Assembly (NCBI GenBank): GCA_037952775.1
Contig: JBANAY010000003.1
Location: 23,374,001-23,438,000, forward strand
Direction of reading: 5' to 3'
DNA: 64,000 bases
Source of the DNA: Clonostachys chloroleuca
Lineage: Eukaryota; Ascomycota; Sordariomycetes; Hypocreales; Bionectriaceae
Shown: in pieces, positions 1 through 10,311 of the stretch
How the letters are laid out: the number at the start of each line of letters is the position of its first letter
Position numbering within the stretch: the first letter of the stretch is position 1
Translations under genes and position numbers: made by a program
Notes under the pieces: generated by a model
Seen by the model: only the letters and a program-made list of their open reading frames with translations
Told to the model about the DNA's origin: nothing
Databases searched by the model: none

Positions 1-1227
1 ATTCGGAAACGAATTCCGGCATTCAGTATCCGCATCAGCGAAACCGCTCGTACCCACAATGCATTCCTGGTTTTTGGTTTTTTTTTTTCCAAGCCGTATG
101 GGGGGTTTTATTAAAGCTGGTTCTGGTTTCATTGAATTTGAGAGAGTCCTAGGGGCAATTACGATGGTGATCTGGGCCAACCTTTGTACAACACGGCGTT
201 ACGTTACTGTGCCTAGCCATCGCATTCCAAAACTTCTTCCACTGTGCACTGTAAAGATTTCCCCTCCAATTTTTCATCTTTATATGCTCCAATTTTGCAA
301 AAGGTATTCACTCTCGGCTTTTCGTGGCTTGTTCACATAGAGAAAATGTTCCAGACAGCAGCAAAGGCCAAGGATAACGAGGGAGCGTTAGTTTGAAAGA
401 CTGTGATACCTTTCTCGTCCTGAGATTTCGATGCTTCAACGCATATTAGCGCTACAACTCTCAAAGAAACACGGTCCAAACATTTACTGCGAGTACCCGT
501 GGTTGTATGTCTTTTGGCTGGAAATATTCTTATCATTCTGTGTTGTGGAGACTAGGGCATATAGGTCCCACGATAGCATTAACCACCACATACGACCATA
601 CCCATTCGAAAACACGCGATCCCGTGTACCTCTTGTCCGACAGCCCATTGCCTCTGTTTTCAGACTCACAGGCATCTTCTTTTGCCTGCCAATGTCTCCT
701 TTAATGGACGCAATGCACCAAGCACCTATGAATCTGCCCGTAAATAAGGACAACCCTGCGTATACTAAATTTAGGAAGCAAAACATGTCTCCGCCTAAAT
801 GCTTGTAATGTCCAATGATACTAATTCATCTGCCAGCCGCGCGGCTATGAGTCCTCAATTAAAGCTGTTCTACAATGCTTCTTGAAATGAGGAAAACGGT
901 GACCATAACTGTAGGATATTTTACGTTATCTCGATGTAGCCTAGTAAGGGGTAATACTCTTACCCATGCATATTACATCAATCCCGTAGTGTTCCTTGTT
1001 AAACAGATATCGGAATATGTAATTATAGGAGTTTACATCGCACCTTTACCGAAAATTAGCCGCAGAGCGCCATATTATATAATCTCAGGAACGTTAAGCT
1101 GCAAGTGGACCTCTCTATGTTCACCCTGCCAACTTGCCAAGCCCCAGAATTACCTAAGTCACTAGCTCGCCACCTCCCGAACGATGCGCAGTATGCCCAC
1201 ATTACACCACATCCATGATCCCCTCTA
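1..1227. other. No gene recognised
   Basis: Short open frames occur on both strands, but none has recognisable domain sequence, a convincing intron pattern or codon structure like the genes nearby. It appears to be the non-coding upstream flank of the nuclease-like pseudogene that starts at 1228. Confidence 0.5.
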
Positions 1228-2820
1228 ATGGCTTCACAACCCGATCCAATAATTGTCAACTGGCTACAAGGTGTCGGGCCGCCGACTGTGTCTGACTCGA
1301 TCAACCCTGCCGACAGCCTTTACTCTATCGTCGGGCGACCAGATTTCCAGAGAAAGCGGAAGCGTGGCTGCAATAGCCAGTTTCCATCACCGCCTACCTC
1401 GTCGTGCAACCCGCGTCCATCACCCAATACGCAAGGCCAAACGATGGCTTCCTCGTTCACATCGCCCAAGAAGCGCAAGACAACAACCGAGGATAACCGC
1501 GACACGCAATTAACTCCCCGGGCCAGGAGTTCCAGACGGTACGATGATGATACAAGCTCGACAGGTTCTCTCCCCAGTAGTGAGAGCTTGAGCCAGACCT
1601 CAGCGCGGTCGCCAACAAAGATGTCGCCTTTCTTACAGCTTGATCCGGCTGGATTTGAGATTGGACCTCTCGACCTCGACGACCCTGATATGCCTGAAGC
1701 CGCAAAACAGTTGACTGAGGAAATAGACACTATTGCTGCTGGTCATCAGGTCGTCCCCGCTACACTAAAGGTAGGACCCTCTGTGCATCTATCTAGTCAA
1801 GACATCTTCATAAATAACTTGAAATATATCTAGAGTAATATTGAGGAGTTGAAGAAAAACTCGAGATCATATGTTTCATTTCGAGATTATGTGTATACAG
1901 AGATTGATGAGGGAGATCAGATCTATACGGACCAGCTCCTTAAGGATGTTTTAAAGACGGTCGCTGTAGCACAGGAATGTCAACGAATGGAACAGGATGA
2001 GACAGGTTGGAATCATATTGTTCACTCACCACTCCTGGATACAATTCTTGATCGCCAGTCACGACACATAACTGGATTTGTCCCTTGGTAAAGAGTTTGA
2101 TGATCCCCATCTAGTTCTAGTGCTAACCGCTTGTCTCTAGTATGTCAGCTAGCATCCTTCCGGAATGGCGCCTCCAATCCAAGTTAGGAACGCGAGTAGA
2201 TTACGCTATTGTTATGAATCCCGAACATGACCCCCAACCAGGTGTCTAAAACGCTATCCAGCGCCTGCGATGCACCCTACCTGAAGTATCTGCTAACCAC
2301 ACAGGATTCGCGCCACTTCGCTATCGACCTATAGGCGTGAGCATTGAGACGAAACGATACGGCGGGCACGAGCGTAAGGCGGAGTATTAACTGGGTATAT
2401 GGCACTCAGCTTAGTGGAAGCTGCTTGCTGAGCAGGCAGGGGATCATATTAATTACCTGGCATTCATACCAGGTATTATTGTCCAAGGTCATGATTGGAA
2501 GCTGATTGTCACGATGAACAACGGAGGTAAGACGGTAAGCCAATATGATGGCTATTTGTCAAGGATACGTTATTAATGCATTTTGATAGAGACTCTGGGC
2601 CAGTCGGCAGTTTGGAAGCACGCAGACACCGCTCGGGACGTTTCAAGTTGTCGCAGGGGTGCGGCGACTGGCTAGCTGGATGAGGAGAGAGTTTTGGCTA
2701 TGGTATAAGACGTATATGTTGCAGCTACCACCTGAATCCGATCTAATAAGAAACCTGACAGGAGCCCATCGCACCCGAGAAACTACGCTATCCATAGAAC
2801 AAGGCACTTGCGATCGCTAG
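1228..2820 (+). pseudogene. PD-(D/E)XK nuclease-like domain protein, nonsense-mutated
   Basis: Four exons can be traced: 1228-1770, 1834-2087, 2141-2534 and 2590-2820. Introns have GT..AG ends, and the second carries a TGCTAACC branch site. The N-terminal half is basic and Ser/Pro-rich with KKRK-type nuclear signals. The C-terminal half shows the fungal PD-(D/E)XK nuclease-like fold: the acidic residue in RVDYAIV, the ETKR motif supplying E-x-K, LGIWHSA, and GSTQTPLGTFQVVAGVRRLA near the end. Exon 3 has three in-frame stops (2247 TAA, 2388 TAA, 2412 TAG). The last two sit where this family usually has Gln, so CAA/CAG to TAA/TAG is the simple explanation. This is a fungal accessory family of unproven biochemical role. 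It would be about 480 residues if intact. The family call is firm; loss of function is inferred from the stops. Confidence 0.8.
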
Positions 2821-3257
2821 AAGCTGCTAATTTATTTAATATATATGCGTGCTCCACTTCTATGCTAATAACTTGATATGGCCATGTCCAGTAGTGAGTC
2901 CTCACATTATTTGTTGTTGATTGTGGTTGATGGCCACGTGTGCCCCGCGCTTTCACTCCTACTGGCATTATTATTCCCGGCGGTCAAGGTCCAAGTGCCG
3001 AGATTGTAGCCGAAAACTGGTGCGACGTCGTTTGAAGGCGATGACGTTGGCGGCGACGAGGATGATGATGAGAAGAGAGAAGATAAGGACGGTGGTGCCA
3101 GTGTAGGAAGACTAATTGAAACTGGCATTGGGGCTTCTGCTTCTATACTCAGTTGGTTCCTTTTCTTCTTCCTTGATGTGACCTGTGAGTATGCGACTAT
3201 CTCGTCTGCGGAACTACCACTGGTTCAGTGTTGCGCTAATAGCGGATATGAAATTAG

Positions 3258-3776
3258 CTACTGAATGAAAATACTGAGCAAAACTGAAAATAGAAGGAGG
3301 AGGAAGGCGCATACTCTAAGAGACAACGGCTGACAGCGGGCGTTATGATCCTCTTTGAGCCCATGAATCTGCCCGAGTATTATATGCATCTCTTCGCAGG
3401 TTCGCTCAACGGTGGCAGGCTTCCCGCCCTCATGCTGCCAGCGGCAAACGTCTTGCCACATCTTGTCGTAACGGCGAAGCTTCTTCTGTAACTGGCAATA
3501 TACGGCACAGATTTTAGAGTGTTGCTCGGTCTTATAGACTAGCATGAGGCCACAAGTCTCGCCTATGCGGTATTCCCTATCGCACTGCTCACGGAAACGG
3601 CCCCATCGCCAGTAGCCACATTCCCAACGGATCTGATGGTAGTAACATATGCTTATACGTACAGGAGGGGGTTTGGGACAGCGAGTCAGCAGGTCCAGTA
3701 AACTCGGTATTAATGAAGACTTAGGAATACGAGTCTGATGAGGGGATAAAAGACCATTTTTATAGAGGTAAGCCAA
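3258..3776 (-). CDS. Cys-rich uncharacterised fungal protein with C-terminal hydrophobic tail
   Basis: 172 codons. The central part resembles a fungal Cys-rich family of unknown function: ICYYHQIRWECGYWRWGRFR, then spaced Cys pairs, then the basic helix KKLRRYDKMWQDVCRW. The last 20 residues form one hydrophobic segment (VCAFLLLLFSVLLSIFIQ), so a tail-anchored membrane protein is possible. The first 30 or so residues look less conserved and the true start may be internal. The 23-bp tandem repeats lie immediately upstream. I do not assign a function. Confidence 0.5.
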   Translation of the reverse strand: MAYLYKNGLLSPHQTRIPKSSLIPSLLDLLTRCPKPPPVRISICYYHQIRWECGYWRWGRFREQCDREYRIGETCGLMLVYKTEQHSKICAVYCQLQKKLRRYDKMWQDVCRWQHEGGKPATVERTCEEMHIILGQIHGLKEDHNARCQPLSLRVCAFLLLLFSVLLSIFIQ

Positions 3777-3779
3777 TAA

Positions 3780-3862
3780 AACTTGTTGGCTCTAACCGAT
3801 AGAACTTGTTGGCTCTAACCGATAGAACTTGTTGGCTCTAACCGACAGAACTTGTTGGCTCT
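3780..3862. repeat. 23-bp tandem repeat, about 3.6 copies
   Basis: The unit AACTTGTTGGCTCTAACCGA plus TAG recurs at 3780, 3803, 3826 and 3849, with one T/C difference in the third unit. It lies just upstream of the Cys-rich gene read on the minus strand, so it could lie in its promoter. Confidence 0.9.
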
Positions 3863-4009
3863 GAAGCACGTCTACGACCAACAACCTTTCTTTCTTTTAA
3901 CCTTCCAAAAGCGGGGTGATCGGTTGCCTAACGGGTTGCCTTGCAGGTCACATGCCAACAATTTGGTCAGTCAGATCGGAATAAATCATTATAGTATCAA
4001 ATAAATAGT

Positions 4010-4330
4010 TCATAGGCCTAAAGCCTCACATAGATCCTTTAAAGAAGCTCCATTATATGATTCTCCTTTATAAAATACCTGGTAATCAACAGTAAGGGTT
4101 GATGATGCGGGTTGAAAGATTGCCTTGGGATCCAACACCGGTCTCTACCCTCCAACTATCGTAGTCCCTGTCCCCGTCACCTACCCAACCAATCCCCTTA
4201 TTATATATTATGATATTAATGCCATTTGGTAGCATTCCGAACAGGGTATCTATCTTATAATGCCTGATAAGATTATCCGCGTCCAGGAGTGCTTCCGGGA
4301 ATGTTCTAATCCAGGCATTCAATACGGGCA
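4010..4330 (-). pseudogene. C-terminal fragment of a B-family protein
   Basis: Read on the minus strand this is homologous to the end of the B' gene at 12.25-12.6 kb. Shared blocks include the Pro-Asn-Gly-Ile motif in GMLPNGINIIIYNKGIGW (B' has GVLPNGIKIIIFNQGTG), a following Asp/Trp-rich stretch, and the terminal YNGASLKDL (B' YNGGSLEDL). A two-base deletion relative to B' near 4130 shifts the frame before the end. Only the last 100 or so residues are present. Homology stops at about 4330, where plus-strand kinase-like sequence begins, which indicates a rearrangement junction. The fragment keeps TGG where B' has TAG. Confidence 0.7.
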
Positions 4331-4985
4331 TTTTGAGGGCTATAGGCAGGCCACAGATCGTTGGAATGATTTCATGGTCGTAGGCGATAAGCTGGATAGC
4401 AGTAAGAACCGTCTGAACTATTATGCTGCTGAAATGGTACTTGATGCTACTATTGAACAAAATCTTATCACCCCTGGACATTTGAACAGCTATACTTCTG
4501 GTTTCCCCTTATGTCACTTTGATTTAAGTACCAACAATATTTTTATCGATGAAAACTATGCTATTATATGCATAGTCGACTGGGAATCCTTTTCTACTGT
4601 CCCTATTACCCAGTTGCTTGCAGTACCAGGGTTACCTTACCTAATAGATCCGCTATCTACCGCAGATAAGGACGCCTTCAGAGCAGGCTTTGAGAGAGCT
4701 GATACAACAAGATTGATCAATCACGGACTTTGGACTTGGGCTGAGAGGGTCTGGCATTTTATTCGCTGGACTTGTCTGGAGTCGCTTTGTGATTATGATC
4801 ATTTCGACTTTCTATGCGATGGGTCTCTGCTACTACTGATTCGGCGTATGCGGCAAGATAAAGCAATGAAACCTATTGAAGCAAGTATATTATCTAATGA
4901 TCTGGAGCCTGGGGAAATTGAGCGGAAAGAGTCTGAATACTTTTCAGTTGTGACGAATGGAAGCGAAAGGTACGAGGCCGTATGA
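4260..4985 (+). pseudogene. APH-like phosphotransferase, 5' truncated
   Basis: The open frame starts at ATG 4260, but kinase-like homology begins only near 4340; the first 25 or so codons overlap the antisense B-family fragment. From there it matches the C-lobe of fungal aminoglycoside-phosphotransferase-like (APH/choline kinase fold) proteins: the catalytic loop CHFDLSTNNIFID (H-x-D-L-S-x-x-N), then the metal-binding IVDWES, followed by the usual helical tail. The N-lobe with the nucleotide loop and Lys is missing, so the product cannot be a complete kinase. The intact reading frame suggests the truncation is recent or the fragment is tolerated. The substrate is unknown; these families are large and diverse in ascomycetes. 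Confidence 0.75.
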
Positions 4986-5103
4986 AAAGTTACGGGGAAA
5001 GACTTGATAAATGTCGTACGCGCCGATTTCTGATCATCTGCTGCGGCTGCATAAGAGTGACTGGTATCAGCAATGGAAGATGGAGCCTCCCCATATGAAC
5101 TTA

Positions 5104-5990
5104 TACTAGTAACCTCCATATGTAGTACGGCTAGATACTTAAGGGGCACTTACGTATTTAGATATTTACCAGTAAGGAGAGGTGCAGGAGGGCATGCTAC
5201 TAGTCTGTATATTGGGCACCTTCCTGTTACCGACACAAATACTTACTGGTAAGGAGAGGTGCAGGAGGGCATGCTACTAGTCTGTGTATTGGACACCTAC
5301 TAGTAAAGCTAGGTATTGAGGGGTATACTACTGGTCACTAAATCAAATACCTACTGGTAAGGTAGGCAGAAGGGTAGGCTACTACTAGTCATATATTTAA
5401 ATGCCTACTAGTAAGATAGGCAGAAGGGCAAGCTACTACTGGTCATGTATTTAAATACCTACTGGTAAGGCGTACGTGTTACTAGTCTTAATCTAAGGTA
5501 TGTACTGGTAGTATAGTAGTTACCAGTATCTTGTTTCGCATTAATACTAGTAGTAATATTGATACTAGTCATATACTTACAATATATACTAGTAATGCAA
5601 CAGCTACTGGTCGTGTATTTAAAGTATTACTAGTATTAACTTTAAGTCTGTACTGGTAAAGTGTTGCGTATTTAAGGTATTACTAGTATTAAAGTTGAGT
5701 CTGTACTAGTAAAGCGTAAAGAACGCAATAGCGCTACTGGTCGCGTATTTAAGGTATTACTAGTATTCAATGTGAGTCTGCACTGATAAAGCGTAAGAAC
5801 GCAATAGCGCTACTGGTCGCGTATTTAAAGTATTACTAGTTCAAAACAAAGTAACATAATTGGCAAGCGTAGGCGCCATAGTAGGGCTACTGGTTACGGA
5901 TTTAAACGCTTGCCAGGAGGGTCACCCAGGTAGCAGACCCACTAGCGCTTCTGCACCTACCTTCCATTGCAGGTGTCTAAATACAGACCA
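5104..5990. repeat. Dispersed ACTAGT/ACTGGT motif array
   Basis: Close to 28 copies of ACTAGT, ACTGGT or the complement ACCAGT lie in about 890 bp, often as TACTAGTA or TACTGGTA and spaced about 20-45 bp. Longer units recur too: GGAGAGGTGCAGGAGGGCAT at 5176 and 5254, and a unit of about 85 bp with AACGCAATAGCGCTACTGG at 5722 and 5796. No long open frame crosses it. It lies between the APH-like fragment and the nucleotidyltransferase-like gene. Confidence 0.85.
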
Positions 5991-6112
5991 GTAACATGCC
6001 CTTCTGCTTGCTTATTTTAAGATTTTGCTTATTTAACCGAATAAGATATATAATCGCATTGCATATCACTTGTTTGCGAGTTCTAAGAAAATGGGATCTT
6101 ACTAAATTAAAA

Positions 6113-7408
6113 ATGAATCAACTCAAGATGCCGTGATGGCGCTCATTCACGAAAGACTCCAGGTGGCACTTCTGGTCTAAAAGCGAGTTAAAGATCCGCC
6201 CTCTTAACCCGGTCTTATTCCTAGGCAAAACTTTCAAATACCCAGTTGCCTTGATGTCGGTTATGTTTGATACCGGCGGTATTCTAAGCGGCTCTCACGC
6301 TCTAGAGATTTTTGTCCCTGACTCGATCGACTCCTTATCGGACTGGGACTTCTATGTTCCTGGTTATAAAGAATTAGTGGCTGATATGATCAATGTATTG
6401 TCTCTCTGTGGCGTCACTTGGCATCCAGAGAGCGATTATATTAGTGTGGAATTGGAGGCTAGCGGAAAGGTGACAGTCAAGTGTCAAGTACTACAGACTC
6501 TTTCCTTATGGTTGGCAGAATGCCCGGATGCCTTCGGACCTCGGTTACAGCAAGTCTTAAAAGCTTTCAAGGAGTACAATCTCAGCTACTACTATTCCAG
6601 TAGCTGTACAATAACATTATCTTCAGACGATAAGATAGTAGTTCGCCTTCACTCTGCCCAGCTTACTACACCACCAGAGACGGGCTATACAGATATATCA
6701 GGGGAGCCTTTCAGCATTATACGCGGGACAATCCAGGGAGCTACTGGAGTAGAGCCAGTCCAACTAATCGTTGGCTGTTACTATTCTGGTATTAGAAGCT
6801 GTCTAAGCATGGTCAAGGACTTCTATGCTACCCATGTTCAGTGCTTCATCGGCGGTTGGTGTGCAGGCCATATGTACTATCGCCAAGCAAAGGATAAGAA
6901 GGCCATCGTCTGGAGACGGACACGAGACAAGAAAGTCCAAAAAGGGATCGAGAAGTATAGCAGACGAGGGTATTCATTTGAAGATGCAGCCACCTTAATG
7001 CCAAAGATTAGGCATTTCAAAGATGATGAGGCGCTCTTCGTCGACTATGGAGATCTCTATCGACTATTTATGTACGACCCTAGCCTTTTAGACCAGTGGC
7101 TTCAGGAGCGCCGAGAGAATATAGATAGCATTGAGTGGACCGAATTTGGGGGCCAGATAGTCTCCTTTTACAGTCTAATGGCTTGTCTCCGCAAAGGTAT
7201 GTCATATACAACTTGGACTGCTGAGCAGCAATGCAAAGGACCTTATCGCTTGGTGGATATCATCGCTTCGAGTGGGATTGTCCATTCAATCAAAAGCACA
7301 CTGAATAAGACTTTGGCTCAAGAGGATTGGACTATAACAGAGGCCGCAAAGTCAGGAAGCTTATTTGCAGGACTCCCCGAAGCTTCCCCTTGGTCTTGGA
7401 TTATGTAA
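6113..7408 (+). pseudogene. Nucleotidyltransferase-like fungal accessory protein (copy 1)
   Basis: The frame runs from ATG 6113 to 7408 with one TGA at 6134, codon 8; translation from ATG 6254 would still give 384 residues. The upstream part is included because it matches the paralogue at 62.5-63.5 kb (RSFTKDSR versus RSFPNDTK; LGKTFKYP versus LGRTFKHP). Residues after 6254 show GSHALEIF followed about 15 residues later by DWDFYVPG. That resembles the G-S...D-x-D metal-binding pattern of the nucleotidyltransferase fold. Later blocks are GVTW, LIVGCYYSGIRS and CFIGGWCAGHMYY. I infer an NTase-fold family from this pattern only; substrate and activity are unknown. It may be functional from the internal start. 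Confidence 0.6.
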
Positions 7409-7472
7409 AGATATTTTATTTTTGGGTCTCTTACTATTGACTAGATAATAGAACCACGAAGGAAATATAAGA

Positions 7473-8975
7473 CTAAAAACCCATAGGTATATACCCCATC
7501 TCCTTAATATCCATCAATACCTTTTCCTGTAAGACAGGAGATAGATTATGAAATTTTCCTGGTGATACTTTCCAATAAGCCTGAAAGGGTGTTGTATCTT
7601 CCCCTGGAGAATACTTCAAAGGACCGCCTAAAGTGCAATCAAAAGACCAGCCTGGATACTGTTTTTTAAATGCTCTTTTGACCCGAGGTATTAATCTTCG
7701 TAGTTCCTTGAATTTATGTGAAGGCTCCTTTGTAAAAGAAGAAAATATTTGCCTCCTTAGTGCATCAGATAGATCATCATATTTGATAGGGGTTGGAGCC
7801 TAGCCGATCCGAATGGTGAGCTTCTCTTCAAAGAAAAGAGAATCCTTTATAGTGCAACGAGGATAGTCCATATAATAGTAGTCGATATCCCAATTTTCAC
7901 TGTCGTTATCAAGGTGGCTACTGAGAGGAGTAGCTCTAGTATCTAAAGCGTTGTAAGCTTGATCTTCTGAGGACTTCAATCTCTTCTGTCTCTGAAGATC
8001 GGTATTATCCTGCTGTGTCGTACGCCTCTTTTGGGACCGCGATGGACCTATTGTGGCGCTATAAACACTCTCGTTCAGAATATTGTGGTTACCCCTCTCA
8101 TGGATATTGGTATCGCTATTGCCCGTATCTGAAGCAGAGTCTCTACTGCTATCAAACGGGACAGTGTTACCATTAACGTTATCTAGAATGGTATAGGTGC
8201 TACCCTTATTCAGACCGGTACGGCTATCGTACTCATCTGAAGCAGTATCTCTGTCGCTATCAAATGGGACAGTATTGCTATCGCCCTCACCTGGCAGGGT
8301 ATCGCCATCACCCTCGCCTGGCAGGGTATGGACACCACCCTTATCTGGAAGGGTATGGGTACCACCCTCATCTGAAAGGGTATGGTCACCACCCTCATCC
8401 TGCTCGGTGTCCTTATTACCCTTGTGTAGAAAGCCGTCATCGCTCTTATCACTCTCGTTATCGCTACTCAAAACAATAATACTCGATCTCTTATGCAGAT
8501 TGTGAGCATGATGATCCCTCCTATTAAGAATGGTGTGCTAATCGCTCTTTGCTTGGATAGTGGGATGTTTCCCAGAAACAATCTGCTGGAGAATAGATGA
8601 AGTCTTCAGGCTATTAGGCTTAATTCTCGGCGTGAGAGGAATATAACCCCTAGTTAGAGCAGTGATCTGCTCCATTAAAACATCAGGAGGGATTGGCGAA
8701 GCTATCAGGTTGCAAGATTTATTCAATCGATCACGAGGCTCCTGAGAATATATACCACTCTTATCTGTAGCCGTATTGTGACCGGCGCCATCAAGAGAGG
8801 TACTAAGAGTCTGGCGCGTTGAGGGGGGCTTTGGGTGATAAGGCTCAGTTGCCTGGGTAGAGCGAGGAGGAGTGCGGTGCTTGTTGGCATCACGACCACT
8901 CTCACGTGGAGCGGAGTAATGTTCCGCATCAAGAGTCTGGTAGGGAGGGTAGAGAACATCCGAAAGTCTTATCAT
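7473..8975 (-). pseudogene. A-family protein, copy 1 (two in-frame stops)
   Basis: One continuous frame runs from ATG 8975 to TAG 7473, interrupted by TAG at 8538 and TAG at 7800. The N-terminus aligns with A' at 14647 (SGRDANKHR versus SGRDINKPR; TRQTLS versus SHQTLS). The middle is an acidic 10-residue repeat. The C-terminal domain (YDDLSDALR, then FDC, TPFQAYWK, F-x-x-LSP-x-L-x-E) matches A' (YDDLSSALR, FDC, TPFWACWK, FQDLSPMLKEEV). At 7800 A' reads VVWKATR where A reads RIG-stop-APT, so TGG to TAG is directly supported. The family is not one I recognise; basic SQKRRTTQQ-type segments suggest a nuclear protein. It is divergent from gene B, with which it shares a 1.3-kb intergenic region. 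Confidence 0.75.
8262..8440 (-). repeat. 30-bp coding minisatellite in A
   Basis: Read on the minus strand, units of about 30 bp encode a decapeptide of the type EGGTHTLPDK / GVHTLPGEG / GDGDTLPGEG. The best copies are in 8280-8400 and degraded ones continue toward 8100 (VPFDSDRDTA, VPFDSSRDSA). A' lacks an equivalent clear array, so it expanded after duplication or was lost from A'. Confidence 0.8.
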
Positions 8976-9093
8976 TGTGCGTGTTTTTGTGGTTGCTCGT
9001 GTTTCTGTTGTATAGAGGAAAGGTGGCTGGAGTGTTCTGGTGCAATAAAGAGTAGTGAAAAGAACAAAAAAAAGGGGAGGAGGCGGGGAAGGA

Positions 9094-9110
9094 GGAGTGC
9101 TCTTTAAATA
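9094..9110 (-). promoter_or_regulatory. Core promoter element of A (TATTTAAAGAGCACTCC)
   Basis: The 17-base element TATTTAAAGAGCACTCC lies about 120-135 bp upstream of the A start and is identical at 14526-14542 before A'. Flanking pyrimidine-rich leader sequence is also alignable between the two copies. TATTTAAA is probably the TATA box. Confidence 0.7.
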
Positions 9111-9179
9111 AGCGAAAGACCGCCGACGTGTCTGCGATGAGCTAGATCTGGATAGGAAAATGATGGCCCTCTGCACCAG

Positions 9180-9935
9180 TCGGCGCTACTCGACCTCCAG
9201 TTGCTCTCGGCTATGACTGTGTCTGCCTTGCTGTTTGAACTAATGCAGAGAGAGGATGGAGAACGGGGCTCCTTACAGTCATGGCAACGAGTCTGGATAT
9301 GCCAGCCGGCCTCCTTCTCGACCTCCAGTTGGTCTCGACCGTGGCTGTACGCTCCTCTTTGTATGAACTAATGCAGAGACAGGCTGCAGAAAGGGGCTTG
9401 CCAGTCTCCTTACAGTCATGGTAACGAGTATGGACATGCCAGCCGGCCTCCTTCTCGACCTCCAGTTGGCCTCGACCGTGGCTGTACGCTCCTCTTTGTA
9501 TGAACTAATGCAGAGACAGGCTGCAGAAAGGGGCTTGCCAGTCTCCTTACAGTCATGGTAACGAGTCTGGACATGCCAGCCGGCCTCTTTCTCGACCTCC
9601 AGTCGGTCTTGGCTGTGATTGTGTCTGCCTCGCTGTTTGAACTAATGCAGAGAGAGGAGGAGGACGGGGCTCCTTACGGTTATAGGACGAGTCTCGACGT
9701 GCCAGCCGGCCTCCTTCTCGACCTCCAGTTGGCCTCGACCGTGGCTGTACGCTCCTCGTTGTATGAACTAATGCAGAGACAGGCTGCAGAAAGGGGTTTG
9801 CCAGTCTCCTTACGGTCATGATGACGAGTTTCGATATGCCAGCCGGCCTCCTTCTCGACCTCCAGTTGGCCTCGACCGTGGCTGTATGCTCTTAGTTGTA
9901 TGGACTAATGCAGAGAGGATGGAGGAAGGGGCTTG
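9180..9935. repeat. Tandem repeat of about 137 bp between A and B
   Basis: GCCAGCCGGCCTCC recurs at 9301, 9438, 9575, 9701 and 9838, giving spacings of 137, 137, 126 and 137 bp; a partial unit precedes 9300. Units contain CTCGACCTCCAGTTGG and GAACTAATGCAGAGA. Related units lie inverted at 13.8-14.35 kb, between B' and A'. The array occupies the shared promoter region of the divergent A/B pair. The open frames through it are repeat artefacts. Confidence 0.9.
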
Positions 9936-10237
9936 TATGGCCTGATATCAGCGAGGTCCGTATCCAGTCGACCTTGAATGTGACCTAGGTTGGCTCAGCC
10001 GTATCTACTAAGACCAGCTCCGGTGTTCCTGAGAATCCTGCTTGCCACCGTGTTCGGGTTTCCCGTTGAGGATTCCCTCTAAATACTCTATTCGGGCCAT
10101 AACGCTTAGTAAACCTACTCAGAATATTATTTAATAGCAGACTTCCCCCAACATTTTGAACCCAATCATAACCCACCTTCAAGACCCTACAACGATTTCC
10201 AGTCCCTACTACACATAATCCTTTCTACCTACTGAGG

Positions 10238-10244
10238 TATATAA
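10238..10244 (+). promoter_or_regulatory. TATA box of B
   Basis: TATATAA lies 68 bp upstream of the B start codon, followed by a C/T-rich leader (CTTTCTTTTATTTCC), as usual for TATA-type fungal promoters. Confidence 0.65.
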
Positions 10245-10311
10245 GGAGACTAATGCCCGTCGATACTTCAACTTTAACTCTTTCTTTTATTTCCTCTTCA
10301 AACTCTGCAAT

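Noticed and set aside
59..1165. Several short frames on both strands
   Set aside because: Overlapping, without domains or gene-like context.
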